A stretch of DNA of 64,000 nt from Cenococcum geophilum 1.58. Lineage: Eukaryota; Ascomycota; Dothideomycetes; Gloniales; Gloniaceae. Positions 36,567 through 49,300 of the stretch are shown one piece after another; position 1 is the stretch's first letter, and every line of letters begins with the position of its first letter. Made by a program: the position numbers and the translations under genes. Location: the NCBI GenBank assembly GCA_001692895.1, contig KV748181.1:2175640-2239639 (forward strand). The letters run 5' to 3'. Under the pieces are notes generated by a model. It ran no database searches, was not told the DNA's origin, and saw only the letters and a list, made by a program, of their open reading frames with translations.

Positions 36567-38999
36567 AAGAAACTTAATAAGCCCTAAGGCCTATAAGGCT
36601 TTAATAGTAAGCCTTTAATATATAGCGAACTAACGCACTACGCTCTTATAAAGATATAGATAGGCAAATACCTTAAATATATTTCCCTATTATAATACCC
36701 TTAAAGTATTATAAGGTAATACTTAGATATATATAGCTAAAATAATACAACCCTTTAATTAGCTGGGTTAAAGAAATACTAAAATTCCGTATAACCTACT
36801 ACTAAAGTTATTACTTAAAACACCACTTACCCTATAAATATGCACATAACTATTTAAATTTAATATAATATAAATTACCCTTTCTATAAACCTTAAACTA
36901 AAATAATAAAGTTATAACTGCTAATTACGGTAAAGAATGCAAAGATAATATATTAAAACCCCTTAAAATTTATATAGTACAAGCCGCACCCTTTTATTTA
37001 TTAGCAAGAAAACGAGATTATAAGATCTTTACTGTAATACTAAAAGACATTAAGAAGGCGTTAGAACTAAAGCAATATATTAACCCCTAACCTCTTATAC
37101 CTAAAAAATATTATAATTTAATTAATACGTTTAAGAAATAATTTATAAACTAACTACCCCCGCATTAAGATAAGCACGATTTTAAGATAAAACTTAAACC
37201 TAGTATAACGCTAAAGTTTGGCCTATTATACGGTATGTCGTAAGAAAAGCTACTAGTAATATAATAATACCTTAAAGAACACTTAGAGAAAGGATTTATT
37301 CGCCCTAGTTAATTACTATTTACTTTACTTATACTATTTATTAAGAAACCTAAAGAAGGCTTAAGGTTCTATATTAATTATTAAGCCCTAAATATAATTA
37401 CGATTTAAAACCGATATCTAATTTCCCTGCTTTAAGAAACGCTTAACTATTTAGTAAAAGTATAATACTTTATAAAGCTTAATATAGTCGCTACCTTTAA
37501 TTAAATCCGTATTTATAAAGGAGATAAGAAGTATATAGCCTTCTATATATAATAGGGACTTTTTAAATACCTAGTAATGCCGTTTAGTGTAAAAAACGGT
37601 GCTAGTACGTTTTAGTAATATATTAATAATACGCTTCGCAAATTCTTTAATATATTTATTACTACGTATATTAATAATATCTTAATCTATTTATCTTTAC
37701 TTTCTAAATATTAGAAGTATATCTAAATAGTCCTTAAACGCCTATAAGACGCGGGCTTATAATGCGATATTAAGAAATTTAAGTTCTATATATCTAAAGT
37801 TACGTACTTAGGCCTAATTATATCCTATAACGGAATTAAAATGGACCCTAAGAAAATCGCTATAATTATAAACTAGAAAAGTCCTAGTAGTATATAAGAT
37901 ATTTAAGGATTTTTAGGATTCGCAAATTTCTACTATTAATTTATTAATTACTTTTTAAAAATTATTTAGCTATTAGTAAACTTAATAAGGAAAAATATAA
38001 GATTTAAATAAACTACTAAATGTAAATAAGCTTTTAATAACCTAAAATATTATTTTATAACTACTTTAATTCTTACCTACTTTAATCTAGACCTTAAATA
38101 TATTATTAAAATAGACTTATCTAATTATATACTAGGAGGAGTATTATTGCAATATAATAAGAACGGCGAGCTACGCCTAGTAGCCTTTCTCTTTTAGAAA
38201 CTTACCCTTACTAAATTAAACTATAAGATATATAATAAGGAACTACTTATAATTATTAAATGCTTTAAATAATAGCGTCTAGGACTTAAAGGATTATTAT
38301 TCCTAATACGCGTATTAACAGACTATAAAAACCTATAGTACTTTATAACTATAAAGCAATTAACGTAGTACTAAATTTATTAGGCCGAATACTTCTTATA
38401 ATTTAACTTTAAAATTATATACTAACCTAGTAAACTTAATTAGAAGCCTAACTTACTAATATAATAATTATAAGACTTACCTATAAACGCCTCTAATAAA
38501 TAGATTATAAATTAATTACGAATTCTACTGCCCCCTAAACACTTTAAGAAACTACGCCCTATATTTTTAAACGCGGAGCTTAATAGAAATAAATTAGAAA
38601 TTAATAAGTGGGATATAAAAATTAATAAATTAATAGAGCATAAATATAAAAACGATCTTTAGATAGTAGATATAATAAAAGTAATTTAAATAGGGAAACG
38701 GTAATATAAGAATATTATACTCACTAAATACGAAATCTATAATAATCGGTTATACTATTAATAGAAAATAGTAGTCCCGAATTTTAAACCCTTATAATTT
38801 AAGATACTTGAATTTATATACAATTCCCCTATAGTAGGATATCCTAGCTATATAAAGACCTATAAGATTATTTAATAAGTATATTACTAGCCTATAATAT
38901 ATAACTATATATAAAAATACGTCTAAGTATATAGAATATGCGTACGTAGGAAGACCTTTTATATAAAGAAGTAAGGAGTACTTTAACTATTACTAATTC
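36567..38999 (+). pseudogene. Inner chromovirus pol, RT-RNase H part
   Basis: The protease end (LNLKKLNKP, HYALIKIQIG) continues directly from before the LINE. Reverse transcriptase runs at about 37170-37800: EGLRFYINY, the YFIKLNIVATFN block, and the active site YINNILIYL near 37664-37690 (YxDD now NN). It is followed by YLGLIISYNGI and GFLGFANFYY. RNase H is at about 38040-38340 (KIDLSNYILGGVLL, KIYNKELL). The integrase zinc region begins near 38690. The frame is cut at 38999 by copia 1 (TSD AATTC). Confidence 0.85.
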
Positions 39000-39165
39000 T
39001 ATTGGTTATATAGGGTGACTTACCAATAACGACTACTTAAGTAGGTTACAGTGATGTTAGTTAATAAAGCTTATTTATTAGAATGAGGGAGGGTAAGGAG
39101 TTTAAGACTCCTCGCCACGCTAGTGCCGCGGCGTCACGTGATAGCCGCTTGCCTCATTCCTAACA
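39000..39165 (-). repeat. 3' LTR of copia copy 1
   Basis: Starts TATTGGTTATATAGGG (from TGTTGG) and ends TTCCTAACA. It contains GCGTCACGTGATAGCCGCTT at 39131-39150. Confidence 0.93.
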
Positions 39166-39329
39166 CTAGCAACTCTTCTTTTATAGTTACCATCTATATA
39201 CAAATACTGCTTAACTAGCGTAACAAATACTAATCCTCCTTACTTACTATTGCCATTGTAATATAAGTCTCGCTGTTCTAAAATTTGCCTCTTAGCACGT
39301 AGTGCTTTCTTACTTAGAGTCGTAAGTGT

Positions 39330-39490
39330 ATATCGCGTTAGGGCCGCTAAGGCGCTAGTTATAAGCGAGTTAATAGCAATTTTCTATCCCGGGGATGGAA
39401 AATCCTAATTAGCTAGGTTAAGTTAGGGTTTGTAAAATCTAGCTAATTAGATAACTTTAACCGCCGGTTAAAGTTCCTAGATATTTTAAG
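39330..39490 (-). other. Palindromic 3'-UTR module, copy C (copia 1)
   Basis: The first palindrome at 39453-39475 has perfect 11-base arms (AACTTTAACCG / CGGTTAAAGTT) around one central base. The second is at 39379-39403 (ATTTTCTATCCC / GGGATGGAAAAT). Read on the element's sense (minus) strand, the order and orientation match copy A of the first chromovirus. GGCGCTAG near 39352 is part of a block shared with the chromovirus LTR. Confidence 0.85.
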
Positions 39491-39559
39491 ACCTTATATA
39501 ACTAAGAAATTTCTAGGGACTCCCTTTTAACCTAACCTTTAACTTATATATGTAGAGTA

Positions 39560-42500
39560 TTTGTGTTAATAAACGTCTCTAGTGCCTTGTTTAGGTTCGC
39601 CTTTATTATTATATCTACTAGGTTATCTTAGCTATTAATTTATTAAATCTTAAAGAGTTCTTAATGCTTATAGGATTGCTAAAGTGCTATAATATTAATT
39701 ATAAGGCGCTTCTCCTTTATAGTACTAAGCTTAACTAAATACTTATAGAGGGAATATAAGTCGGTATATACGATTATAGGGATAACGGGAAGTTTAAGTT
39801 AATCTATAATTATCTTTAGAGTAGTTCCAATTGTAATTGCTATATTAACTCCGCTAACTATTCTATATATCTCTAATACTAAAATACTTTAGGTAACACG
39901 CTTACTCTTAGTTAAGCTCTAATAGATAAGATTACTATAGATTATAAAGTTATTCTCTCTAATAAATTTATTTATAATAATAATCTTATATCCTAACTAG
40001 GAGCTAAAATCTTTATTATTTATAAATAATCTATTAACAAATATAAAGAGCTTAGTGGTAGGAAGATTAATAGGTATATAGAGTAGTCCCTAATTAAGGT
40101 AGTTCATTTGCTAGAAAAGACGTTTATTTAGGGCAAGAATATTATCTTTAGTTAGTTTCTGGTATTAGGCGGTAATAGAGAGATTAAATAAAGCCTTAGG
40201 TTAATAGATAGAAGTAATATAAGCTCCGCGAGCGCGTTGCTCTATATATTCTTATTTTAGAGAGTTAATATTAATAACGTTAATCTTCTTACCTTAACCC
40301 TTCTGGCGTAAAGCAATAGAATCCTTATTTAGGGAGAGGATGCATTTATTAAAAAGTAGTAGTGTTATTAAATTAAGCTTTTCCTTTAGCTTTGCTATAA
40401 GATTTACTTTTATTAACTTGTCTTCTTTAAGAGCTGAGAACTGGTTATCTCCTAAGATAATTATATTGTTAGTTTATATGCCGATAATTCTAAATAGAGT
40501 TCCTATAGTTATAATAAGGAAGCAGGGATTAAATATAGAAGTAGTTATTAAAAGCTTCTCTTTATAGTGCTTGCTGTAGGTAGCCCACTAATAAGTTCCT
40601 ACCTCTGCGATTCTATATAATGGCTTAAGTATAACTATAATTATATCTTTGGGATATTAGTGGCGAATTTACTCTAGAAGGTATGCTAATATTAAGCGCT
40701 AAAGGTGCGTCTCTAATTAGGTGTAGGCCTAAGTAATATCTTATAAATAGACCGCTATTTTATTCTTTATTAGAGAGGGAGCTAGTATAACAATAACTCG
40801 CTAACTAGCTTGTTAAATTATAAAAGATTGCGTAAGAATTACCTCTTTACTATTATTATTGTAACCTTAGATAATAAGCCTTAATTTCTTAAATAGGGTA
40901 TTAGTAGCTTTACCCTTAATCTTATTAACCATTTTTAACTTAAAGATGCGAACTCTACCAAATTTAGTAGGGTTATACTTCTTAAATTTAAAGACTTCTC
41001 TTATAATAAGACTATCGATCTCCTACTTGTTGGATACTTAGAAAGGAGCTCTTAGAGTTATAATACGACCTTCCTTTTAGAGCTATTTTGCGAGCTTAAA
41101 GTTAGCCTTCTCCTTAGCTGTTATAAAGGCCATTAATAACTTAACTCTATTCTTAATGGCGGCAACAAATTGCTCTTTAAAATTAATAATGTGTTAGCAA
41201 TTTTATAATTCTTTTAGGCGACCTCTACCACGTTATAGTTGCGGCGTATCTACTATAATTTTATTAGAATTATAGTCGCCTTTTAGAGCACGTTAATTAT
41301 GGCTTTTCTTTAGGGTATCTTCTATGGTATCCTATAAAGGCTTAGAACTGTTATCTTTATAGTAAGGCTTAATAATAGTTAAACGGAATTAAGTGGGTCT
41401 ATAAGGCATCTAAATAGTATAAGTCTAACTATTAATTATAATGAGTTAATGTAGGCCTAACTATCTTCCCTTTTTACGCTATATGTATACCTTAGACTAA
41501 AGTGGCAGATTAAGCGTAGTTAAGGTATTTAGACCATTTCTTATTCCTAGTGCGTTGTTGACCTGGCGTATAGCGTAGAGATATTGTACCTCCTTTATTG
41601 CCTTATAAATAGCCTTAGCTTATTATATAACAGAGGGGGATAGTAGAGAATTGTTAGTTATTTAAGGGTAGGCGCTAAAGACTAGTAATATAGGTATAAG
41701 TCCATCTAGGCTAGCGGAATCGTTAACGGCTTTAATAGCTATTTATAAGGTAAGTTCTTTACTAGCGTCCTCTAGTTCTAAAGAAATAATCTTATATACG
41801 CGGCGTAATGGCGCGTAATATCGCTCTACTTTTTTAATACTATTATATGCCTTAATAGGGACTTCCTTAACCTTAATTGCTATTACCTTTGTCTATTATT
41901 AAAACTCTATAGATAAGAAGTTCTTTCCTATATTATAGATGATTTAATTAGGGGGTCCTAGGTAGATATTAATCTAGTATAATTAAAGGGTATCCTATAC
42001 GTTCCTAGCTAATATATCCTTTAAGAAATGTGCAGCTTAGAAGGAGGTTAAGAAGTTAATAACTTAGAGTACTAGCTTGCCGCTAAGATATATAACGTTA
42101 ACGATAATATAGAAGTTAAAGTCGTAGTTATCTTTAAGGGTAAACTTAAATTGGCTAGGGGACTTCTAGTTTATTTAGTAGTAATAGTAGTACTTTATAA
42201 GATGCTTAATTACCTTAATCTTAACTTTATAGCCTGCTTATTAAAGAAGCCTAAGCAATTAATAAACGGATAGGTGGCTAAAACGATAGTATAGTTAACG
42301 TAACTCTAACTTAGTTAAATGGCTCTAAGTAATACTCTTTTTTAGTTAATAAAGGAGTAACTAGGGGTGACCCTACTTGCGCATAATAGGTACCTAATTG
42401 TCTCCCTAAACAACTATATTCTTAAGGTTATTAAGCTTAACGCCTAATCTATTTATATCTCTAATGTAAAATAGAAATGGGGTATTTGTGGGAGCAATAT

Positions 42501-44580
42501 AGAAAGTAATGTGCCCTAAGGGGGTTTGGACCCTAATTATGCTAAGAGAGATTATAGTACCCTTACTAAAACAAATCGTGTATTGGCCTGCTGTTAAATA
42601 GTTAATCTAAATAGAGCTATTAAGCTGCTAAAGGGCTTAAACTTAAGGTTCTCTTACTATAGATACTTCTGCGGCTCTAGTATCTGGCATAATACTATAG
42701 AAGACGTTCGCCGAGTATCTATTATTAAAGGAGAATGCGGAACTCTCCTTTAGCTTATTAAAGATATCTAACTTCGTAATAGAATGGAGCGTAAATTAGT
42801 TATTAAGAATGGTAACGGTTTGTTTGCTATCTACCTCACTATACTTAGTAAAGTATTAGTTAGGTAAGTAGTCCTTAATTTCCATATCTATAAGGAGCTA
42901 TTCGGCCTTATTAACCTTACCCTTAAGATCTTCTACGCCTTTATATTAAACTAGGAAGCTTTAAAAGTAGGCCGTAGTAACCTCGCAATTTCTAACATTT
43001 CTTATACTATAGCGAAACTTATTATATACCTCCTTTCGCTTATTAAGAGAATGCCTAGTTAACTAGTAATTTGGTTTCTTACAAACGTAGCACTTCTTCT
43101 AGTGATTACTTTAAAATAAACCTCTATAAAGGCCTCTACCTTTACCTTATAGTCGTTAATTATACCCTCTACTATATTATCTACCCCGGCTATTATATGT
43201 TCGATTAGTCTAGTTATAATTATATTGGTTAGGCGGGTCGATTAAAGTAGGTTAGAGTTAGGCGTTAAATTACTGTATTTCTTAAGAGCGTAGAGCGGTG
43301 CTAATAGAAGATCTTAATTAAGTATACACTCCTTTGTAAGTATTTATAGGATTAAAGAGTATAAGGTTATATTTTTTAACGCCTTAGTATACGCTAATAA
43401 CTTAATTACGTAGGCTGAAATCCTCTTAATATAATTTGGATAAACTACGCTAAATTATCTAAAGTTAATTAAAGAGCTTTTGAAGATAATTAAGCCGGGG
43501 GACGCCTAGGTTTATAGTAATAATCCTTAAAAAGGTAGTCTTTTTCTATTCTAATATAAACTGCTACTTATTCTCTTCTGTTTTAAAATGGTATCTTAAC
43601 TTATATATTATATGGTTGAAATTATATCCTTTTCCTGCTAAATAATTATAATAGAAGGTACTAGCTTGGCCCTTAAGCATAACGGAATAGGCGTTATAGT
43701 ATTAATTAGACTCTATTTCTACCTTTTAGTAATAGTTATAGAAGATACGTAGTTTCGAATTAAGAATATTATATAATTCCCCGCTAAACTTCTTCTCCTA
43801 ATCTAAGTAGAGCCTCGTAAGCTCTATAAGTAATTTTAAACTGCCTCCAATTTAAGATTAAGATAGAGGAGGTAGGAGTTGCATTGTAGGCTATAGTGGG
43901 GACGCAGGTCTGGTCGGTGGAGTCTAAAAGTCGTTAAATTGCGAAGTAATGGGATCCTATATCTGCTTTCATTGGGGTATAGTATCCGATATTAAGGTTA
44001 CGGGTTAAATTAGATATAGAGGAGTTAAAGGCGGAGGTAGGTTCGTCTCTAGAGGTATATTACTTAGGTTCTATTATAAGTTAAGCTTCCTTATAGTGCG
44101 TAGTTGGTGCTTAATCTCTTATAGAGTTTATTCGTGCTCTTCTTTTGCGTTAATAACCTGCTCCTAAATATTGTCTCTAATAATACCCCCGTCTATTAGT
44201 ATAAATACTCTATACTCCCGCAAGAAGTTATAAAAGTCTTATATAATATCCTTCTTTATAGGAGTTTATATTTCCTTTATTTATCTAATAAAGTCCTCCT
44301 TTATATAATACTATAGCATAGTATTATTATATTCGCTGTCTTTGTAGTATGCTATACGATATAATAAGAATCCGTTTAGGTCCTGTTGCTTAGCGTTTAT
44401 AAAGTCGATTATATTGGTATTTTATATTTCTAGGTTAATATCCTTCTTATACTTCTTTAGATAGATTAACGCTATAGTAGGTGCAGAATTAACGGGGTGT
44501 TATACGTCGAAGGTAGGTAGAATTTTCGGTTTTATAGGATATCGTAGGTTTACTATTAAGAGGTAGGCAATTTAAGATGT
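39560..44580 (-). pseudogene. Copia polyprotein remnant, copy 1
   Basis: On the minus strand, from right to left: gag with a zinc knuckle near 43057-43105 (KKCYVCKKPNY; His position now Tyr). A protease segment is near 42670-42740 (IMPDTRAAEVSIV, Gly of DTGA now Arg). The integrase region is at about 42500-41500. Reverse transcriptase spans about 40950-40330: DITQAYTQLETHL, and the active site reads TNNIIILGDNQFSAL, where the copia DD pair is NN. RNase H is at about 40130-39560 (LGYKIIIINKF, YTDLYSLYKYL, NPVDIIIKANLN). About one stop per 25 codons is present, all TAA/TAG, as expected from RIP of CAA/CAG/TGG. The plus-strand open frame at 40340-40567 is a shadow of this gene. Confidence 0.88.
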
Positions 44581-44892
44581 TGTTTAACGCGTTTTAGACG
44601 TTATTTAACGCATTTCGGACGTTAACTTAGGACTATAGGTTTAGTGACACTTTTAACCTAAAGTACTTAACCAAATCTTTATAAACGTGGTTATTCTATA
44701 TAATAGACGCAACTTGGTATCTTCTAGTACTTAGTAATACTTCTATTACTAGTTTTCCGCAAGTCTAAGGTAGTATAGTATTGCCGGGATCTATTCCATA
44801 TAAGCGCATATAGCACCCCTATATAAGACTATCTCTTCTGTTTAAAAACCTAGCTGCTCTATAGTTAACTGTATATTTAACTACTAATCAGT

Positions 44893-45057
44893 ATTGGTTA
44901 TATAGGGTAACTCACCAATAACGACTACTTAAGTAGGTTATAGTGATGTTAGTTAATAAAGCTTATTTATTGGAATGAGGGAGGGCGAGGAGTTTAAGAC
45001 TCCTCGCCACGCTAGTGCCGCGGCGTTACGTGATGGCTGCTTGCCTTATTCCCGACA
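44893..45057 (-). repeat. 5' LTR of copia copy 1
   Basis: 165 bp, starts TATTGGTTATATAGGG and ends CCCGACA, followed by TSD AATTC. The interior side ends ACTACTAATCAG, identical in copy 2, and is the likely primer-binding neighbourhood. Confidence 0.93.
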
Positions 45058-45062
45058 AATTC

Positions 45063-45782
45063 TAATATAAAGATAGCGAGATATTTTAATTAACTTTATA
45101 GTTAACCTGCTTAATAGTAATAGGTTTATAAATATTATAGTAGTTATTAACTATTTTATAAAAATATAATATATAATTCCTATAGACTTAATTAATATAA
45201 TATTAGTAGCTAAATATTTTATTAAGTACGTCTTTAAGCTATATAGACTTTTTAATTTAATAATATCTAACTACGGAAGCTAGTTTGTTTTAGACTTCTA
45301 GTAAGCCCTATATAAACAATTAAGTATATAAATATAACTCTTAACTGTATTTTATCTAAAGATAGATAGTTAAACTAAAATTATAAACGCAATTATAGAA
45401 TAATACCTATAAATATACTACTCCTACTTATAAGATAACTGGAAAAAGTGGCTACCTTTAACTAAGTTTACTGCAAATAATATAAGAAATAAATTAATAG
45501 GCGTAACGCTGTTCTACGCAACCTACGGATAAAACCCTTAACTTAGATTTAAATTATAACCTAAAATTAATATAATAGAACCTATAATTAAGAGGATTTT
45601 ACTAATTAATATATATAACTTTGCTAATTAAATAAAGTAGTTAATGGAACTATTATAAAGTAAATTAGCGTACGCTTAAATAGTATAGAAATAGTATATA
45701 AATAAAGAACAAGCTCCTATATAGGACTTTAAGGAAGATAATATAGTTTACCTAAATATATAAAACCTAAAGACTTAATAAC
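45063..45782 (+). pseudogene. Inner chromovirus integrase core
   Basis: Read through stops, this gives INYFIKIYNIIPI, VAKYFIKYVFKLYRL, LIISNYGSQFV and VFYLKIDS.TKIINAII: the Ty3/gypsy integrase catalytic core with the second Asp region as SNYGSQF (D now N). It continues from 38999 and is cut at 45782 by copia 2 (TSD ATAAC). The remaining part is at 52188. Confidence 0.82.
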
Positions 45783-45949
45783 TGTTAGTTATATAGGGTG
45801 ACTTACTAATAACGACTACTTGAGTAGGTTACAGTGATGTTGGTTAATAAAGCTTATTTAATTAGAATAAGGAAGGGCGAGGAACTTAAGGCTCCTCGCC
45901 ACGCTAGTGCCGCGGCGACACGTAATGGCAACTTGCCTTATTCCCGACA
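45783..45949 (-). repeat. 3' LTR of copia copy 2
   Basis: 167 bp, TGTTAGTTATATAGGG to CCCGACA. It contains one GACACGTAATGGCAACTTGC unit. Confidence 0.93.
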
Positions 45950-46124
45950 CTAGCAACTCTTCTTTTATAGTTGCCATCTATATATAAATACTGCTTGACG
46001 ATTATAATAAATATAAATCCTTTTTACTTACTATTGCCATTGTAATATAAGTCTTACTGTCCTAAAATTTGCCTCTTAGCATATAGCTCTCTTGCTTAGG
46101 AGTCGTAGGTAGGCATCTTGTTTA

Positions 46125-46302
46125 AAGGGCCGCTAAGGCGCTAGTAATAAGCGAGCTAATAGCGATTTTCTATTCTAGGGATGGAAAATCCTAATTGGCT
46201 AGTTTAAGTCAGGGTCTATAGAATGTTATACTCCCCCCTCTAAAAAGAAGTCTTGGTAAGAGAATCTAACTAATTAGATAACTTTAACCGCTAGTTAAAG
46301 TT
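46125..46302 (-). other. Palindromic 3'-UTR module, copy D (copia 2)
   Basis: First palindrome 46280-46302 (one mismatch in the arms), second palindrome 46164-46190. The block CTAAGGCGCTAGTAATAAGC at 46131-46150 extends the module. Same orientation relative to the element as copy C. Confidence 0.85.
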
Positions 46303-46349
46303 CCTAGATATCTTAAGACCTTACGTAACTAAGAAATTTTTAGGGACTC

Positions 46350-49300
46350 CCTTTTAACCTAACCTTTAACTTATACACGTAGAGTATTTGTATTAATAAA
46401 CGTCTCTAGTGCCTTATTTAGGTTCGCCTTTATTATTATATCTACTAAGTTATCTTAGCTATTAATTTATTAAATCTTAAAGAGTTTTTAACGCTTATAG
46501 GATTGCTAAAGTGCTATAATATTAATTATAAGGCGCTTTTCCTTTGTGGTACCAAGCTTAACTAAACACTCGTAGAGGGAATATAAGTTAGTGTATATGA
46601 TTATAGGGATAATAGGAAGTTCGAGTTAATCTATAATTATCTTTAGGGTAGTTCTAATTGCAATTACTATATTAACTCCACTAACTATTCTATATATCTC
46701 TAACGCTAAAACACTTTAGGTAACGCGCTTACTTTTAGTTAAGCTCTAATAGATAAGATTACTATAGATTATGAAGTTATTTTCTCCTATAAATTCGTTT
46801 ATAATAATAATTTTATATCCTAACTAAAAACTAAAAACTTTGTTATTTATAAAGGATCTATTAATAAATATAAAGAGCTTAGCGGTAGAAAGATTACTAG
46901 GTATATAGAATAGTCCCTAATTAAGATGGTTTATTTACTAGGAAAGACGCTTATTTAGGGCAAGAATATCGTCCTTAGTTAGTTCCTAGTATTAGGCGGT
47001 AATAGAGAGATCGAATAAAGCCTTAGGTTAATAAATAGAAGTAATATAAGCTTCGCGAGCGCGTTGCTCTATATATTCTTACTTTAGGGAATTAACGTTA
47101 ATAATATTAATCTTCTTACCTTAACCCTTCTAGCGTAAAGTAATAGAATCCTTATTTAGGGAGAGGATATATTTATTAAAAAGTAATAGTATTATTAAAT
47201 TAAGCTTTTCCTTTGGCTTTACTATAAGATTTGCCTTTACTAGCTTATCCTTTTTAAGAGCTGAGAATTGGTTATCTTCTAAGATAATTATATTATTAGT
47301 TTATATACTAATAATTTTAAATAGGGTTCCTGTAGTTATAATAAGGAAGTAGAGATTAAATATAGAAGTAGTTATTAAAAGCTTCTCTTTATAGTGCTTA
47401 CTATAGGTAGCCTACTAGTAAGTTCCTGCCTCTATAATTCTATATAATAGCTTAAACATAACTATAATTATATCTTTAGGATACTAGTAGCGAATTTACT
47501 CTAGAAGGTATGCTAATATTAAGCGCTAAAGGTGCGTCTCTAATTGGGTATAGGCTTAAGTAATATCTTATAAATAAACCGCCATTCCATTCTTTATTAA
47601 GGAGGGAGCTAATATAATAATAACTTACTAACTAGCTTATTAAATTATAGGAGATTATATAAGAATTATTTCTTTACTATTATTATTATAACCTTAGATA
47701 ATAAGCCTTAATTTCTTAAATAGGGCGTTAGTAGCTTTACCCTTAATTTTATTAACTATCCTTAACTTAAAGATGCGAACTTTATTAAACTTAGTAGGGT
47801 TATACTTCTTAAATTTAAAAACTCCTCTTGTAATAAGGCCATCGATCTCCTGCTTATTAGATGCTTAGAAAGGAGCTCCTAAAGTTATAATACAACCTTC
47901 CTTTTAGAGCTGTTTTGCGAGTTTAAAGTTAGCCTTCTCCTTAGCTATTATAAAGGCCATTAATAGCTTAACTCCATTCTCGATAGCGGCAATAAATTGC
48001 TCTTTAAAATTAATAGGATATTAGCAATTTCGTAATCCCTTCGGGCGACCTCTACCTCGTCGTGGTTGCGGCGTATCTACTACAATTATATTAGAATTGT
48101 GGCTCTCCTTTAGGGCATTTTCTGTGGCATCCTGCGAAGGCTTAGAGCTACTATCCTTATAGTAAGGCTTAATAACAGTTAAATGGAATTAAGTGGGTCT
48201 ATAAGGCATCTAAATAGTATAAGTCTAACTATTAATTATAATAAGTTAATATGGGCCTAACTATCCTCCCTTTTTACGCTATACGCGTACCTTAGACTAG
48301 AGTAGTAGATTAAGCATAGTTAAGGTATTTAGGCCATTTCTTATTCCTAGTGCATTGTTAACCTAGCGTGTGGCGTAGAGACGTTATACCTCCTTTATTA
48401 CCTTATAAATAGCCTTAGCTTATTATATAACAGAGAGAAATAGTAAAGAATTATTAGTTATTTAAGGGTAGGTATTAAAGACTAGTAATATAGGTATAAG
48501 TCTATCTAGGCTAGCGGAATTATTAATAGCTTTAATAGCTATTTATAAGGTAAGTTCTTTACTAGCGTCCTTTAGTTCTAAAGAGATAATCTTATATATG
48601 CGGCGTAATGGCGCGTAATATCGCTTTACTTTTTTAATACTATTATATGCCTTAATAGGGACTTCCTTAACCTTAATTGCTATTACCTTTATTTATTATT
48701 AAAACTCTATAAATAAGAAGTTCTTTCCTATATTATAGACGATTTAATTAGGGGGTCCTAGGTAGACATTAATCTAGCATAATTAAAGGGTATCCTATGC
48801 GTTCTTAGCTAATATATCCTTTAAGAATTATACGGCTTAGAAGGAAGTTAAGAAGTTAATAACTTAGAGTACTGGCTTGCTGCTAAGATATATAATATTA
48901 ACGATAATATAGAAGTTAAAGTTATAGTTATTTTTAAGGGTAAACTTAAATCGGCTAGGGGACTTCTAGTTTATTTAGTAGTAATAGTAGTAATTTATAA
49001 GATACTTAATTGCTTTAACCTTAACTTTATAGCCTACTTACTAAAGAACCCTAAGCAATTAATAAATAGATAGGTGGCTAAAATAATGGTGTAGTTAACG
49101 TAACTCTAACTTAGTTAGGTAGCTCTAAGTAATACTNTTTTCTAGTTAATAAAGGAGCAACTAGGGGTAACCCTACTTGTGTATAACGGGCACCTAATTA
49201 TCTTCCTAAATAAGTATATTCTTAAGGTTATTAAGCTTAACGCCTAATTTATCTATATCTTTAATATAAAATAGAAATAGGGTATTTATAGGAATAATAT

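Larger units (their letters stand above)
39000..45057 (-). mobile_element. Ty1/copia element, copy 1
   Basis: LTRs 39000-39165 and 44893-45057 (about 165 bp) with a perfect TSD, AATTC (38995-38999 and 45058-45062). The minus strand reads gag, protease, integrase, reverse transcriptase, RNase H, which is the copia order (integrase before reverse transcriptase). It is inserted in the chromovirus integrase. A second copy of the family lies 725 bp to the right in the same orientation. Confidence 0.95.

Noticed and set aside
39453..39482. Helitron 3' end (hairpin followed by CTAG)
   Set aside because: The copia copies read hairpin, TTC, CTAG, but the chromovirus copies lack CTRR at that place, and no 5' TC end or Rep/helicase remnant is seen.
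40340..40567. 75-codon plus-strand ORF in copia copy 1
   Set aside because: It overlaps the reverse transcriptase on the opposite strand, and its homologous region in copy 2 is not open.
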